This document shows positions 48,600 through 59,439 of a stretch of 64,000 bases of DNA, piece after piece. A program made the position numbers and the translations under genes. The first letter of the stretch is position 1; the number at the start of each line of letters is the position of its first letter. The stretch is from positions 1 to 64,000 of the forward strand of contig JAOBSW010000898.1 of NCBI GenBank assembly GCA_026214975.1, written 5' to 3'. The DNA comes from Gentiana macrophylla. Taxonomy: Eukaryota > Streptophyta > Magnoliopsida > Gentianales > Gentianaceae. The notes beneath the pieces are model-generated. The model was not told where the DNA came from and ran no database searches. It worked only from the letters and a program-made list of their open reading frames with translations.

Positions 48600-49750
48600 T
48601 TACGAAGAGCTCCTTGCTATAATTGTCTGTTTATTAGCTTTCCAAGAAATGAGAGTATCTCCTAGGAACATCATGTAGCCTGACACTGATTTTCTTGTTT
48701 CTGGATATCCAGCCCAATCACTGTCTGTGAATCCCTTCAAAACAAAATTATTCTGGGCTGGAAAAAATATACTTTGCCCTATATTGGCCTTCAAATATCT
48801 TAGCAATCTATATGCAGCTTTCATATGATTTTCAGCAGGAGTGTCTAAGAATTGACTCAGTTGCTGGACTACAAAAGCTATGCCTGGTCTTGTGAAAGTA
48901 ATATAAATCAGCTTCCCCACCAGTGATCTGTATGCAGTATTATCTTTCAATAGTGGTGAATCTCCATGTTGTAAAGTCTGCTTGGACTCCATAGGTATCT
49001 TGGCAGGATTGGCCCCCTAAAATTCATATTCTTCTAGAAGGTTTAGTGTGTATTTTTTTTTTTTTGAGAAATAGAAACGCCTTTAGGGGTTCTAGCAGCC
49101 TCAATACCCAAGAAATATCTCAATTTTCCAAGGTCTTTGATTGTAAACTGTTAATGCAAGGCATCTTTTACTTGCTGAATCAATTGGTCATTAGGACTTG
49201 CTGCTATGATATCATCTACATAGACTAGCAAAACAATAAAAGATTGTCTTGACCTTTTGGTGAATAAACTATGATCATGCTTGGACTGAGCAAACCCTTA
49301 TGCCTCTAAGGATTCAGTCAACATGCAATTCCACTGTCTGCTGGCTTGCTTTAGACCATACATAGATTTTGTTAATTTGCAAACTTGATTTGGTTTATCT
49401 GCTGCAAAACTTAGGGGCGGCTGCATATACAATTCTTCATGTAGATCTCCATGTAAGAAGGCCGTGTTGACATCCATCTGATGGAGATGCCAATTATTGG
49501 CTGTTGCAAGTAGAGACCCGAAGGTGGTAATCTTGACAACATGATAAAAGGTCTATTGATAATCAATGACATATGTCTGAGTATATCCCTTTGCCACCAA
49601 TCCATATTTGTTTCTTTCTATTGAACCTGGATTGTACATGACTTTATACACCCATTTACATCCAATAGACTTCTTTCCTAGGGGTAAATCGACTATCTCC
49701 CAAGTATGAGTTGTCTGTAAAGCCTCAATCTCCTTTTTCATGGCTTCTTT
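48600..49750 (-). pseudogene. Copia reverse transcriptase and RNase H region
   Basis: Read right to left: KKEIEALQTTHTWEIVDLP and GCKWVYKVM with VAKGYTQ (start of reverse transcriptase, about 49550-49740), then DVNTAFLHGDL-like and catalytic-domain pieces in changing frames (49200-49540). The end of the domain is an open stretch at 48600-48992: YRSLVGKLIYITFTRPGIAF, AAYRLLRYLKA, GFTDSDWAGYPETRKSVSGY. This copies element RNA into DNA. Numerous frameshifts and stops mean it is not functional. Confidence 0.88.
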
Positions 49751-50289
49751 CCATTCATCATGCTTGATGGATTGATTATAAGTCTTAGGTTCCTTAAGAG
49801 CATCAATAACATTAATGAATCTAGCATACTATGTTGATAATTTCTTCAGATTCATCACCTCACTTAGTAGATGTGGTGTCTGCTGAACTGCATGAGTCCA
49901 CATTGATAAAAGGTTGGTGTTTTCCTTGTCCTCGTGAATCTTCTCAATTGAGCAAGGTGCGGTGCACTGGTGACGAAGCATGTCCTTGGCTGGAAGCCTC
50001 AATCGCACGATCATGTGTCTGGTTGGTATCTTTGACTCATTCAACACATCATCAAAAGCGTCCATTCTGGTAATGAATGCTTTGGTATACTGAGAGAGAT
50101 ATCGGCCTTACAGGAAACTGTTGAAATAAAGGAAAATAAGTCTTATTAAATTGTGTATTTACGGGAAAAAAAAATCCTTGTTAGCGATATCTAATAGAAT
50201 AGCACACTTGGAAGTGTTTGAGTTTCCAAGGTAGACTCAATTCCTACACGAAATCAAATTTGGTCATGTAATGCTGAAGTGTACAGAGA

Positions 50290-51145
50290 AAACTAAGCGA
50301 CCAAAAATTTAAACACAAGATAATCAGGTTTGGTGCCATAAAACACCTTATGAGGATCGCTTTCCCTCAGCAGTGGTGTAGGTGTGGAATTAATTAATTT
50401 CACAGCATGTAAAAGACATAATCCCCAATACTCAATGAGTAAATTACTCTGTAATCTTAAACTTCTAGCAACATTTTGCAAATGTCGATGTTTCCTTTCA
50501 ACAATACCATTTTGCTCGGGTGTCTTTGACACATGATGTCTCTTGAGCATAGAAATATGTGAGCTAAAACTCAATTCCATTGTCGATCTAATCACTTTAA
50601 TGAATTTATTAAAGCGAGTGGAAACAAATTTGACAAAAGATTTAACAAGCTCGAAGCTTGATTGTGCCTCATGAGAAAAACCCAAATAAACCTAGAAAAT
50701 CATCCACAATAGTTAGAAAATATTGTTGTCCATTCACAATGTGGTGCCTCAAAAAAGACCCCAAATATCCATATTAACAAGATCAAAAACATCTTTCACA
50801 TTAGTAGTGCTTAAGGGAAAAAGGGTTTTTCTTTAACTTTGCCATAGGGCAGACATAACAAAGATCATGTTCACAAAATTTAACATCAGCAGTCTGAGAG
50901 CTAACAACTTGTAATCTCTTATCTGGTAGATGTCCTAATCTATAGTACCACAAAATGGCATCATCTATTCTATCAGACAAAGTATTATTTTCTACAGAAT
51001 TAACAGCATAAATCTTGATTAGTCGATCCATCACATATAGTCTTTTGTGTAACTCTGCTGAACCAATCACTTTCTTATTCTTGTCCCGTAAAACACACTT
51101 GTTAGCAGAAAATACAGCTACACCTTTGGAGTGATTAATCAAGAA
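50290..51145 (-). pseudogene. Copia GAG-pre-integrase and integrase region
   Basis: 50801-51142 reads NKKVIGSAELHKRLYVMD, LWYYRLGHLPDKRL and CYVCPMAKLKKNPF, the zinc-binding HHCC-like domain before integrase. 50293-50685 has the integrase core end: VKTPEQNG-like SKTPEQNGIVERKHRHLQNV and WGLCLLHAVKLINSTPTPLL. It inserts element DNA in the host genome. Frames are broken between blocks. Confidence 0.88.
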
Positions 51146-51269
51146 GGATTATACTTAAAAACAGGAATACAAAAACACATCATGTAAGACTAACTGAGAA
51201 CTCACTCTCACTTGTCCTATATGTGTGACATAAACATTATTCCCATTAGGTAATCTTATTTTATACTAG

Positions 51270-52482
51270 ATGAAGATTAGAGATTACTTAACAGATCTAA
51301 AGAACCTACAATGTGATATGTGGCACCAGAGTCCAAGATCCATTGTACAAATCTTACTAAATTTATATCACCTGTCCCTGTAGCAGGTGAGAAGTGATTA
51401 GTAACTTCAGCATGCTGCCCAACAGCAAACCCTGCATGCTTAGGAGGATCAGAACTCTGCAGAGCCATCAAATTGTCAAGTTGTTGTGCAGTAAGATTAG
51501 GAACCTTGGTCCAACAGACCTATTTGGGGCTAATCTTCTTCTGCATTTATTCTTCTTCCACCAAATTAGCACTTTTGATTTGAAACCAGAAGGATAGCCA
51601 TGCTTCTTATAGCAAGTATCTTCAGTATAACCATTGAATCCACATAAACTGCATTGTACTTTCTTAGGATTATTGGAGTGCAGTATTCATGAGTGCTGAG
51701 ATCTCGATCTGTTGATTGCTTGGTGTTTCCCTTGTCCATTCTTCTAAGACAAGAGTATCACAGAATCTTGATTCTTGGCCTTATTTGCCACATATAACTT
51801 CTATCTTTCAAATTTAATGGCCATTGCAAAGGCATCATGAGTCTCTGGGAATGGCACCATCAGCATTGCCTGGGAAACCATAGGCTCAAATTCATCTCTT
51901 AAACCTTTAAGAAACCCCATGACATGTTCAGTTTCTATATAATCCACCAAATTATTGATATCATTACACTGACATTGAGGATCACATGAAAACATAGGGA
52001 TGGGCCTAATAGTCTTTATTTCTTCCCAAAGAACCATCAATTTTGTAAAATATTGATTGACATAATTTGTGCCCTTGCTTGATAGATGCATCTCTTCAAG
52101 AAGACTTAGGAGCCTTAAAGCATCTACATTGGAAAACCTAGCTGCAAGGTTTTTCCAAATTGCATGTGCACTCTTGAAATACATCAAACTCCGTGCAATG
52201 GTGTTCTCTATAGAATTCAAAATCCAAGACCTCACCATTGTATCACATTGCCTTCATTCACAAAAATTTGCAGAATCTGCTTCCAGCCTCTTGATTGTCT
52301 TGTCTCTGAAAGCCAATTTTATTCTTGGTGGTAAACACCATCTCCATGGACATCTTCCAAGGACTATAGTTGTTGCCATTCATCAATGGCTGAACAAAAA
52401 CCAGAGATGGATTCTCATTAAGATGAACATAGAATGGACTTGAGGGGCTCAATTCTTGGTTTTTAGCTGCCATGGCTATCAA
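51270..52482 (-). pseudogene. Copia gag and protease region
   Basis: From the right: SSPFYVHLNENPSLVFVQPL, MNGNNYSPWKMSMEMVF (gag start, 52258-52470), then 51801-52238 with ARSLMYFKSAHAIWKNLAAR, LWEEIKTIRPIP and VMGFLKGLRDEFEP (gag body). 51277-51471 carries the aspartic protease signature LDSGATYHI. Gag forms the virus-like particle and the protease cuts the polyprotein. Broken by at least two frameshifts. Confidence 0.88.
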
Positions 52483-52670
52483 GAACTCCAGAAATAAACC
52501 AATTTATTATAACAGAAATGAAAACCGATCAAGAAATGATCAAAACACAAAGAATAACCGCATTTTACTCTCAAGAAACTGTAGAACAAACTCAGAGGAT
52601 GAAAAACACTCTCAAGATTCTTCAATATTGAAAGAAAACACAGAAAAGCCTCACAAATTTTCAAATTTCT

Positions 52671-52682
52671 GCTCTGATACCA
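52671..52682 (-). other. Primer-binding site (initiator Met-tRNA)
   Basis: TGGTATCAGAGC on the minus strand, three bases from the end of the 5' LTR; complementary to the 3' end of plant initiator methionine tRNA. Confidence 0.92.
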
Positions 52683-52685
52683 TTT

Positions 52686-52999
52686 TGAAGATTGTAAAGA
52701 ACAAACGAAATCGAAATAAAATGCGGAAGTTTATTGTTCAAAGAATAATCAACAAGTTAAGTTACAATGCTGCTGATCATGGGGTATTTACAGCTTCATA
52801 CACCACATGAATCAGTTATAAGTAAGTTACAAATGGTTATAACAAACTCTAACTAAATAACCGTTTTCTGCAAATGTTCGATCGCTTAACTAACTTTCAA
52901 AGAGATCACGATTCTTCATATGATCATTTGAGTTTTAGAGTTGGTTTGATTTGCAAATTTGCCTTTAGCGCTTCCTTCAAACACATATCTTTTGTAACA
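52686..52999 (-). repeat. 5' LTR of copia element
   Basis: 314 bp, starting TGTTACAAAAGATATGTG and ending TTTACAATCTTCA on the minus strand. It should contain the element's promoter. Confidence 0.92.
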
Positions 53000-53006
53000 C
53001 ATACTA

Positions 53007-53641
53007 GATTTTTTATTTTGGTCCCATAATATAAGCCAATCACTACCAAGAGAATATTTATTAACATTTCCTTTCACCTTACCGCTAATTTACATTATAA
53101 TCCACGTCTTTTACTTACCTTACAACTGTTGCATTTATGATAGTCAAATGTGTATTAGACATTTTAGTCATATATTAATTACATGGGGGAATGAGGGAGA
53201 ATGACAGAAATATTTCATCAATTGAGTAGAAGGACAGTCTTTTGAAATTTTTGCATAAAGGACAAAACTATTTATCCATTGTCGAAATTCCTTTATTTAA
53301 ATTCTTTCTTTGAAATTTCCTTTGTCGAAATTCACTAATTTTCAAAATTCATTGTCGAAAGTCACTGATTTTTGGGATTCATTGTTGAAATTTACTGTTG
53401 AAATTCACTGATTTTGGGATTCACTGGGGAGATTCACTGATTTTAAGGGATTCATTTGTTTGTCATTCTCATTTATAAAATTATGCAGTTTTCCTTCTCC
53501 CTATAAAAAATATCTAGCTGTCCTGTTACTTAAAAATATTCCAGATTGTGTCTTTATCCCTAATTACCCACAATTACATTTAACAATTTTTCTTAATCTA
53601 TGTGAAAATTCTAGGATGCCTTATATTTTGGGATGGATCGA
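53007..53641. mobile_element. Stowaway-like MITE, right part (split by MITE copy C)
   Basis: Continues the fragment at 48064. 53007-53184 resembles the interior of the intact copy at 55850 (TCCCATAATATAAG, then TTTCACCTTACC), and 53580-53641 ends TGCCTTATATTTTGGGATGG before ATCGAGTA, matching the right end of that copy. Removing the copia element and MITE copy C leaves about 270 bp, close to the 247 bp of the intact copy. Confidence 0.65.
53185..53571 (+). mobile_element. MITE family X, copy C
   Basis: 387 bp, starting GGGGGAATGAGGGAGAATGA and ending ATCCCTAATTACCCAC, inverted repeats of each other with mismatches. AATTACAT lies at both sides (53177-53184 and 53572-53579). The interior has five or more GTCGAAATTCACT(G/A)ATTTT-like sub-repeats at 53320-53450. 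Confidence 0.82.
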
Positions 53642-53689
53642 GTACTTGTTAAGTATCGTAATTTTTTTATTGGTAAAGTTGTTAAGTAA

Positions 53690-53990
53690 ACAAATATGGT
53701 TAAATAGATAATAAATTAACGGTAAGATGAAGGAGAAAAATAATAAATTCTTTGTGAGTAATTAGTATTTAAAAAGACTTACTCCAATATAAGAATGAAG
53801 ACAAAAAAATACTTGTATTTTGGGATAAATATTATAGCAAGAAATAAAGGTCACCAAATAAAATTGGTTACAACAAATAAAAAACAAATGAAGGGTGTGT
53901 TCTTCAGGTTCATGTATCAAGTCAATTTAGATACAGCATATGAAACAAAACAAAAAGTAGCTAGAGATCTATTAAAAATGCTACAATTTA
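53690..53990 (+). repeat. Dispersed duplicate block, copy 2
   Basis: Second copy of the 46800-47135 block in direct orientation, 6.9 kb away. Confidence 0.65.
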
Positions 53991-55560
53991 GTTATTTGAT
54001 GTATTGAATATTGTGGCATATGCAAGAAAAATATATTATAAAGAAATATTTTTCATGGCATTATACAAGTGTTACATTCCTTTTTTTTTTAATTACTATT
54101 ATCTAAAACTGGAGTAATTGATTTCTCTCAAACAAAAAAAAAAAAAAAAAAAAAACTGTTAACTGATACATTAAGTATCGAGACATGCATGGTGTGGAAA
54201 ATTAGAGGTTTTGTGTGTGATCCTGACATGAGGATTTTATCTCTATAATTTTATTTTAAACATCTTAATTTATTTTATTGAGTATTGCAGTATCACGCTA
54301 CTTATTTGGCAAATCCACATATATGTGCCAAATAAATAGTGTGTTTACTATGATTTATTAGTGTGATCGATATTACATTACTCTATTTTATTGTGTGTTA
54401 AATTTTTTTTACCTATAAAAAGTCTTAACATACCTTTTTTTTTTCCCATACGATTGTATCTTTTTGCGAATCAATTCTCACCGATTTTGAGCAAATTGTT
54501 GATTACTTGATTGAATTTGAGTCGTAAAGGATCAATTATGCTTTTTGATCCATATTAAGTCTAGAAAATATACAATATTCTGATTTAAATTCGAGTATAA
54601 TAAAAATTATTTCCTTATTGAGATTCAATTGGAATAACATATACGTGTGAGAATACTCTCCCAAATAATAAAAGTAAATATATATAGAAAAGAAACTTTA
54701 CATTTTTGACTCTTGTCTTCGTCCCCGTTTTCCTCCACTTTTTCACGCTCTGGTCATCTCTTGCCATTCCTCTCATATATGGTAACTCACCACCCCTCCA
54801 ACTTAATTATTTTCCAAAATTTAAAGAGAGGTGATGAACCACTATATATATTGTGTAGTGCGCATATCATTTTTAAATTTAAAACGGAAAAAACTTCTCC
54901 TGCAAAAATGAAAAAAAAGAAAGAAAGTGTTTTTCACTCCTTTCTACAAGCTTTTCTCTTTTAGTACACGGTTCAGCCTTGGATATGTAACTGTAAATAC
55001 TGTACCCATATTATTTTTATTGGTATTATGGACAAATAATAAATATTTGATCTATTAAACAAAAAATAATATCAATTAGTAAAAAAATAAAAAGGGGTTG
55101 AAACTGCCGCGGTTTACGGCAAGGGACGTAACCCCCTAATTAGAAGCTGCAAAGCATTTATATTTATAATTAAAAGTGGCTGGAACACCAAACACTCTCC
55201 TGTTTTCATGTACTCTTCAAAACAAACATGTATACTGCAACCTTTTTGTCCAAACTTCCTTTCCAAGGCATCAAACGTTAGGAAAATGTTTGTATTATTT
55301 TCAGTAATATACGTGTGTGCAATGGAGGCCAGGGAAAAAAAAAAAAAAAAAACTTTCCAATTCCTAACCCTTTTGTTTAATGAAGGTTAATACTTGATAG
55401 TCTAAGCACTACTTTAGATGAAACAAGAGTGCTAGTGACATGAAATATTTAAAAGAGTAGTATACATCCACTACTCTTTCAACCACAACATTTTACACAA
55501 CACAATCAACACCACATATTCTGTTGGGATCCACCACAAAAAATAATCGATCACTTTAAT
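53991..55560. other. Spacer without recognised gene
   Basis: AT-rich with A-runs near 54130 and 55340. CACTATATATATTGTGTAGT and GCGCATATCATTTTTAA near 54840-54880 resemble the 55620-55660 repeat. No coding region identified. Confidence 0.4.
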
Positions 55561-55570
55561 CAAGAGCATT

Positions 55571-55640
55571 CACACATGTAGTGGTTTGTGCACTACACTT
55601 AACACATGTAGTGGTTTGTGCACTACACACAAGTGTAGTG
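55571..55640. repeat. Short tandem repeat with palindromic core
   Basis: ACACATGTAGTGGTTTGTGC followed by ACTACAC is present twice head to tail (about 55572 and 55600), then a partial inverted form, AAGTGTAGTGCACATATCAT. The core GTAGTG...CACTAC can form a hairpin. A related phrase lies at 54856. Confidence 0.65.
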
Positions 55641-55849
55641 CACATATCATTTTCCTATTTAACATTCCCGGAACACAACAATGGTGGACAGAAAAACCAA
55701 ATATTACTGCATCCGTTTCGAAATATCTCAAGAATTGTCAAAAACACGCTTATTAATAATGTGATTTAATTTATAACTTTAAGGATACAATGACTAAAAA
55801 TCCATATGATACAATTAATGCATTATTCTTTTTAACTTCTTACCTATTA

Positions 55850-56096
55850 CTCCCTCCGTCCCGCAATATAAGTCTTTTTAATTTTCTTGTGCTGTCCCAA
55901 AATATAAGTCTTTTTCACATTCCAATACAATATTAATTGTATTGTTTTCACTTTCACACTAAACAAGACAATATTATTAGTTAGTCCTTAAAACAATACA
56001 ATTTTTACATTGAAATTTTAAGAAGTAATTCATTTATTAGGTTTTCTTAAACTCTGTGAAATGACCAAAATGCCTTATATTGTGGGACGGAGGGAG
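55850..56096. mobile_element. Stowaway MITE, intact (Tc1/mariner type)
   Basis: 247 bp with terminal inverted repeats CTCCCTCCGTCCCGCAATAT and ATATTGTGGGACGGAGGGAG, flanked by TA at both ends (55848-55849, 56097-56098), the mariner target site. Non-coding. Confidence 0.88.
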
Positions 56097-57585
56097 TATT
56101 AAATAAGGGTAAAATAGGAAAATTAGCAATAAATGTTGCTTTGGAAAATGTTCTGCCTCAATTATTTTGGAACAAAGCTTTTTATATTTATGCCAGATTA
56201 TTTTGGAACCAGGGAGTATTATGTACTGGATCTCTTAAAGGATCTATAAGAGGTAAGGGAATGTTTCATCAAAATTGACGGAGGTCGGACCTACACTCTC
56301 CACGTGTCATTTCTTGATTGACTGAACATTAAATGAAGACATAGGGATATAAGGTTGAGGGCCATGAGCTCACTTCGTGCTTAATGACAGATCTAAACCC
56401 CAGATGGAAGATCTGTCCGGTTCTCTCCTTGGACCACCGCAGGTCGGTTCGGTCGTTATAGAGTTCGGGCCACACAGTTCGAGTCGGACTGGCTTAGGAG
56501 TCTCGACGTAGGTCGGCCAAAGCTTCCCTTATCCAGAATATGCACATGTTAAAATATAAGATAAATGCGATGGAATCCTTTACCTCGTGAGACTCTTATC
56601 ACAAGGTTTAAAATGTCCATGTTTATCTCTTAGACCCTAAGGTATTAGGCCCAAATAATCCTCATGGATTGCGGCACAAGTAATGTGGACGAGACATTCT
56701 CTATATAAACAATACGTACCAAGGAAGTACGAGAGACTTGATTCATGATTAATACGCATGATACGTAGTCAACTTGGGATACAATTATTCCAGGCTCAGT
56801 CTAAAAATCATCAGACACCACCCCCGATTCTAGGGTTTTAATCTTGTTCATTGTCATTAGCGTTATTTTGGTCCATATTTCCTTCTTGATGAGATCAAGC
56901 ATGGTCAAAAATATTTTTGCTTCATGTCTTTATAAACACATATCCATGCCTTACATTTTACATTTTCATTAATTTACAAGTTAATGAAATTTTGGAAGTT
57001 TTCAAATAATAATTTACTGAAAATCATCGTGTTTTATTTTACGAAGATCTTGAATGCTTTTACAGAAATTGTTATAGAAACTTTGGATAAGGGTTAAATT
57101 TATAAATGTTCTCCTATTCTAATTTAAACGATAGTTTTCATGTTGTGGAAATATAGTATAGTGAATCGATGTTTAAGAACACACTAAAGAAAAAGGAAAA
57201 CAAAATGCTGATTGATGCGATATTTTGTGGTATATATCACTATGTAAAGAAAAAAATTGGTTCATGGTTAAGTATTTTGATAGTAATAAAGACAATGAAT
57301 CCTCAAGGGTCCTTTGAATCAGTTCTTGTTCACGGGCAAAAATAGTGAACATTATGCGGGCCGGTCAGCAGTCCTTGTCTATGGGCTATAATAATGGATA
57401 TTTCCGGTTTGTCCAAGTATGACGTGGTATTTATGAACCTAAAATAAGAGCACGAACAACATGATAATAATGAGCACAAGCAGCATGATAATAATGAGCA
57501 TGAGAAGTTTGACGTTAAGTAGCAAGTAAGATGGAGTTGCTTTATGTGTTTTCTATTAAAGATCAAACGCTTATCGTTGTATTAA
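56097..57585. other. Spacer with LTR-like segment
   Basis: 56260-56880 has a promoter-like TATA box (TTCTCTATATAAACAATACG at 56697) followed by GC-richer sequence including CACCACCCCCGATTCTAGGG, the composition of a plant LTR. Neither LTR ends nor a partner copy are in view, so this is only a suggestion. The remainder is AT-rich without genes. Confidence 0.35.
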
Positions 57586-58005
57586 AACCAATTGGTGTTA
57601 GTAAATGTGTTACTATATTTCCTTATATCACGCCTCCTCAAGTGTGAGACTATAAGAAGGGAGAGATGCCCAACACTTGACTTGTTTTTTTTAGCTGTTG
57701 TACTATAACCAATTGGTGTTAGTAAATGTGCTACTATATTTCCTTATATCACGCCTCCTCAAGTGTGAGCCTATAAAAAGGGAGATAGGCCCAACACTTG
57801 ACTTGTTTTTTTAGATGTGTGGGTCTATAAGAAAAGAGTGATGCTCAACACTTGGTTTTTTTTGTTTTTGGTTTTTAATTGTGTTGGAAGCGGGGCTTGA
57901 ACTCGGGATCTCCTGCTCTGCTACCATGTTTAGGATCAAGCGCTTACCGTTGTACTAAAACCAATTTGTGTTAGTAAATGTGCTACTATATTTCCTTATA
58001 TCAAT
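57586..58005. repeat. Tandem repeat cluster with tRNA-like segment
   Basis: A unit of about 125 bp (ACCAATTGGTGTTAGTAAATGTG, shortened here: CCAATTGGTGTTAGTAAATG, then ATATCACGCCTCCTCAAGTG, then CCAACACTTGACTTG) occurs at 57586 and 57709 and in part at 57817 and 57960. Between the partial copies, GGGGCTTGAACTCGGGATCT and CTGCTACCATG (57890-57930) look like the complement of a tRNA T-arm/box B region, as in tRNA-derived SINEs. Not a functional tRNA gene. Confidence 0.55.
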
Positions 58006-59049
58006 TTCTTCCATGTATGTTAACGTGATGGTAAATTGTTAGATCATGTTATTACCTATTAATCTTTATGTGATTTGAAAAGATTTATAGTATTATTTAT
58101 GTTTATGCATTTATTTTACGAAAGAGAAATTGGAACTTTGTCCTGATTCTAGTAATATGTATTAGTTCCTTTTGATCTTACTAAGTTTCATACATCCCTC
58201 CTTACTCTTCATCCAGATGAGTTGTAGGACTATGCTTGATTCAGATGATATTAGTTGGCCTGACAATTGTGACCAATGGTATTTGATGGTGGTATTATTA
58301 TGATGAAAGCCGTTCACAAGAACTTGGAGATAATTCTAGCAATTGTATCGTGGACCATGTGGGATGAATTAGTGTAGTGATTTTCCATTGTTCGAGTTTA
58401 TTGGTGGATTTTTGAAGAACTTGGCCCTCCCGACACCGTTGGGGCTTAAGACCGCGGTCTCTTCGGCCTAACTATAAGGCCGGCCCTGCGGAAGGGGGTG
58501 GCTAAATTTTTTTAAAAGTTTTTTAGGGTCTAATTCATAATTTTTTTTTTGGCAATAGTCAAAAGGATTTGGAAATAATGAATTTGATTTTTTTTTTTCC
58601 AGTCAAGTGTGGGGTCTTTAGTAAATTCATCATCTAAAAGACTAGTGCGTGATGTCTAGGGTAAACAACTATTTTTTACAAAGCAAGGTGCCTTTGGTAT
58701 AAAAATTGGGGTGTCCGTACGTAAAGGCCCGTGCTATTATTGTATGTTCTATGTATCTTTAAATTTTGTTAAGGACTTCACCATTTTTTTTATTTTATTT
58801 TAAGAAGACTTCGCCATTTTTAAATATCAAGTTTTTTTACAAGATTACTTCTTGCTTATTTTTCTTAAATGAAATTGCATACCTTTCTATATGGATATAT
58901 ATCTTGCCAATCTAAAGAAAACTTTCCCTTTTATATAGTAAAAGTCCAATATATCTTATATATTTTTATTACTCTTATGATTTTTGTACAAAATTTAAAT
59001 TTCATATCTTTTGTAAAAGGATTAACCACATTTAAACATCATAAATTTT
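58006..59049. other. Spacer without recognised gene
   Basis: CTATAAGGCCGGCCCTGCGG at 58472 is typical of the end of common plant hAT-like remnants. Otherwise AT-rich. Confidence 0.35.
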
Positions 59050-59270
59050 ACAATAATATTTCAATGGGAAATTAGGGATAATGACACAATCTGGAATATT
59101 TTTAAGTAACCTACATATTTTTTATAGGGAGAATGACAACTGCATTATTTTTATGGGAAATTATGGATAATGACACAATCTGGAATATTTTTAAGTAACA
59201 TGACAACTACATATTTTTTTATAGGGAGAAGGACAAATGCATAATTTTTATAGCGAGAAGGACAAACTAA
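59050..59270 (-). mobile_element. MITE family X, partial copy D with internal duplication
   Basis: Same orientation as copy B: GGGAAATTAGGGATAATGAC and TCTGGAATATTTTTAAGTAA with TATAGGGAGAA(T/G)GACAA occur, then GGGAAATTATGGATAATGAC starts a second copy of the first 110 bp. The sub-repeat half of the element is missing, and no target duplication is visible. Confidence 0.6.
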
Positions 59271-59439
59271 ATCCAATAAAGAGAACAACATTAAATCATC
59301 CAACATTAAAACTAAATCCAATAAAGAGAACTAAAACATCCAACATTTAAATCCAAAAGAACTCAAACGGAACTAATCCAAAAGAAAGACAACATTGTTT
59401 GAACTTGAATCAACAACATTATTGAAAGAAAACAAAACT

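Larger units (their letters stand above)
48095..52999 (-). mobile_element. Ty1/copia LTR retrotransposon, full-length, decayed
   Basis: 4.9 kb, transcribed leftward. LTRs at 52686-52999 (5') and 48096-48395 (3') begin TGTTACA and end CTTCA on the element's strand. Primer-binding site TGGTATCAGAGC lies next to the 5' LTR and a purine-rich tract next to the 3' LTR. CATACTA flanks both ends (48088-48094 and 53000-53006). Domain order gag, protease, integrase, reverse transcriptase, RNase H (right to left) defines the copia group. LTRs differ at many positions and the coding region is broken, so the insertion is old. Confidence 0.93.

Noticed and set aside
57890..57935. tRNA gene
   Set aside because: Only a T-arm-like piece is present; no acceptor stem, anticodon arm or box A in place.
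57586..58005. CRISPR-like array
   Set aside because: Plant genome; units are long, imperfect and lack unique equal-length spacers.
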